Assembly: GCA_016839385.1 (NCBI GenBank) | Contig: JAEOUK010000542.1 | Location: forward strand, 1 to 6,820 | DNA: 6,820 nucleotides | Source of the DNA: Promethearchaeota archaeon | GTDB taxonomy: Archaea; Asgardarchaeota; Lokiarchaeia; Sigynarchaeales; MK-D1 | Reading direction: 5' to 3' | In this document: positions 5,127 to 6,820 of the stretch, piece by piece | How the letters are laid out: every line of letters begins with the position of its first letter | Numbering within the stretch: the stretch's first letter is position 1 | Program-made: the position numbers and the translations under genes | Notes under the pieces: model-generated | Database searches by the model: none | What the model was told of the DNA's origin: nothing | Seen by the model: the letters and a program-made list of their open reading frames with translations, nothing else

Positions 5127-6820
5127 ATGTGTGCACTAGAGAAAAATAAAAAGTCATTAGTTTTATTTATGGCATTCCCTGGGCCAAGATTAGGGCGATC
5201 TATGCAATTGGGTGAGGCTCCCGAACGTTATTACAAAAAAGCATTAGAATATGTTAAAAAAACAGACTTCTTCAACGCAATTGAAGTCACTCATATTAAG
5301 GATCCTGAGATTCGAGACACCATAACAGCACTTTATAAAAAATATAAATTCCATGTAACATACTGTGCGCAACCTGTTCAATTAATTAATGAAGATAATC
5401 TGATTGCTTCTACAGATATTAGCTCAATTGATGAGTTGGAGCGAAAAAATGCGGTAGAACGATTGATGGAATGTATGGAAGAAGCTTATGAGATTGGAGC
5501 TCAGCAATTTTGTTTCCTCAGTGGAGCTGATCCAGGGACAGAAAATGGTTTATCTGCTCGAAGATCTGCTTTTAATGCTCTATTGAAATCAATTCGAGAA
5601 TTATGTGATTATTCTCAAGAATTGGACAAAGAATACAACCGAAAGAAAAAAATGCTAATAAGTCTCGAAACATTTGATCGGGATGCGACACATGATAATA
5701 TGAAAGGACAATTAATTGGTCCTTCAAATGAAGCAAGAGAATTAGCTGAAATTATCAAGGATGAAGATGGTTATTATAATTTTGGATTGCTCTATGATTT
5801 AAGTCATATGTTCTTATTACGAAATGGTTATGCTCATGAAGATGTCAGTACCGTTCGAATGCTTGCCCCTTACTTAAATTGGATCCATATTGCTAATTCC
5901 GTGACAGATAAAACAGATCCCCTATATGGAGACACCCATGTGAGTTTAGATTATCCAAATGGTACTGTCACACCCGATATTCTTGCGAATTTCATACGAA
6001 CCCTTAACGAAATCAATTTTAAAGGGGGAATTGGATTTGAGCTTATGCCATATGGCAGGCAACTCTCAGAAAGCGTGGTTAATATTGCCATTGCTGCGTA
6101 TCAAGAAGCAGCTCAACAAATCGATGTAAATTACGCGTTAGGTGGATATAGGTTCAAAACTCGACGATTTTTACCTGAAAAAGTTTTTTTTAAAATTGCT
6201 GAGGAGAAAATTCGACAACCTAAAATCATAATGGATGAATATGAGAATCGAAAATTGCGAAGTAGACCATACAGTTCTAATTTGGTATTGATTGCAGCAG
6301 ATCATCCAGCTAGATATGTCACAAATGTGCAAAATGACCCCATTCTAATGGGTGATCGGCAACAATACATTGGACGAATTGTAAGATGCTTAATTGATGA
6401 TAGAGTTGATGGAATAATGACAACTCCTGATATCATGGACGATTTAATGGTATTGAATCGTATGTATAAGGATGCGGGAGGAAAATCTTTTATTGACAAT
6501 AAAATCTTGGTTGGATGTACAAATCGAGGTGGATTAAGTGGATCTATGTATGAAATGGATGATAGAGTGACAGCATATCAAGTAAAAGAAATTGCGGAAC
6601 GAAATTTAGATGGAGCAAAAATGATGTTCCGAATTGACTTAGAAACTGCTCAAGCAAGATATTCTCAACAAACTATTGAACGTGTTGCTGACATGGTGCG
6701 AGATTGCCAGGATTTTAAAATCGAGGCTTACATAGAACCCTTACCCGTTAGACAGACTCGAGAGGGCTATGTAGTGAAAATGGATTATAAAGAATTAATA
6801 AAAACAATTGGTGTTGCGAC
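5127..6820 (+). CDS. Fusion of a sugar isomerase/epimerase TIM barrel with a Cgl0159-type aldolase-like barrel, C-terminus cut off
   Basis: 564 codons are visible without interruption and the gene runs off the right edge. Residues ~10-335 form a xylose-isomerase-like TIM barrel. Likely metal and substrate residues are E181 (SLETFDRD), D224 and H227 (LYDLSHM), H254 (WIHIANS), the YGDTH segment (267-271) and E305 (GFELMPYG); this family isomerises or epimerises sugars and cyclitol-derived ketones. Residues ~350 onward match the Cgl0159 family of (beta/alpha)8 proteins, named after a Corynebacterium glutamicum protein tied to the myo-inositol gene region: IAADHPAR (389-396), GIMTTPDIMDDL (429-440), NRGGLSGSMYEMDDR (466-480), DGAKMMFRID (495-504) and AYIEPL (534-539). 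K498 is in a plausible place for a class I aldolase Schiff-base lysine (inference). One chain could thus isomerise and then cleave a sugar or inositol intermediate; the substrate is unknown. The protein is cytoplasmic, with no signal peptide. It is transcribed away from the membrane-protein genes. Confidence 0.88.
   Translation, partial: MCALEKNKKSLVLFMAFPGPRLGRSMQLGEAPERYYKKALEYVKKTDFFNAIEVTHIKDPEIRDTITALYKKYKFHVTYCAQPVQLINEDNLIASTDISSIDELERKNAVERLMECMEEAYEIGAQQFCFLSGADPGTENGLSARRSAFNALLKSIRELCDYSQELDKEYNRKKKMLISLETFDRDATHDNMKGQLIGPSNEARELAEIIKDEDGYYNFGLLYDLSHMFLLRNGYAHEDVSTVRMLAPYLNWIHIANSVTDKTDPLYGDTHVSLDYPNGTVTPDILANFIRTLNEINFKGGIGFELMPYGRQLSESVVNIAIAAYQEAAQQIDVNYALGGYRFKTRRFLPEKVFFKIAEEKIRQPKIIMDEYENRKLRSRPYSSNLVLIAADHPARYVTNVQNDPILMGDRQQYIGRIVRCLIDDRVDGIMTTPDIMDDLMVLNRMYKDAGGKSFIDNKILVGCTNRGGLSGSMYEMDDRVTAYQVKEIAERNLDGAKMMFRIDLETAQARYSQQTIERVADMVRDCQDFKIEAYIEPLPVRQTREGYVVKMDYKELIKTIGVA

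Noticed and set aside
6302..6499. 65-codon open frame on the minus strand
   Set aside because: It is antisense to the well-supported Cgl0159-type domain and shows no family features of its own.

Overview
The window looks like accessory sequence from an AT-rich archaeal genome. Several features suggest an Asgard archaeon of the Lokiarchaeia type: long secreted LVIVD-repeat proteins in tandem, a C-terminal IPGY-hydrophobic-lysine tail, archaeal BRE/TATA promoters about 26 bp from start codons, and few Shine-Dalgarno sites. No phylogenetic marker gene is present, so this placement is an inference.

Layout. Four genes lie on the minus strand and one on the plus strand, separated by a 282-bp divergent intergenic region. 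Reading the minus strand in its own direction, first comes a six-helix membrane protein with an ISELGAP motif (4844-4137). After 37 bp comes an isoprenylcysteine methyltransferase-family membrane enzyme (4099-3482). Then come two large secreted LVIVD-repeat beta-propeller proteins: one complete (3409-1397) and one running off the left edge (1250-1). The plus strand carries one gene (5127 to the right edge). It encodes a two-domain protein: a xylose-isomerase-like sugar isomerase/epimerase TIM barrel followed by a Cgl0159-type aldolase-like (beta/alpha)8 barrel.

How the genes relate. The two LVIVD proteins are colinear paralogs, blade by blade, and probably arose by tandem gene duplication. 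Each has its own closely similar promoter (consensus AAAARTGTTWTATAG) exactly 22 nt before the ATG, which implies leaderless mRNAs and fixes the start of the second protein at 3409. The two membrane proteins upstream are close enough to be co-transcribed, but no shared pathway can be shown. The plus-strand fusion is probably a carbohydrate or cyclitol catabolism enzyme and has no visible functional link to the others.

The most unusual non-coding piece is a GC-rich island (about 52% G+C, 4971-5059) in the very AT-rich divergent region. It has two look-alike hairpins with TGTGT loops and a well-placed TATA box. It may encode a small RNA, a leader or a tiny leaderless ORF; I do not recognise it. 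Nothing here amounts to a demonstrated new defence or mobile system.
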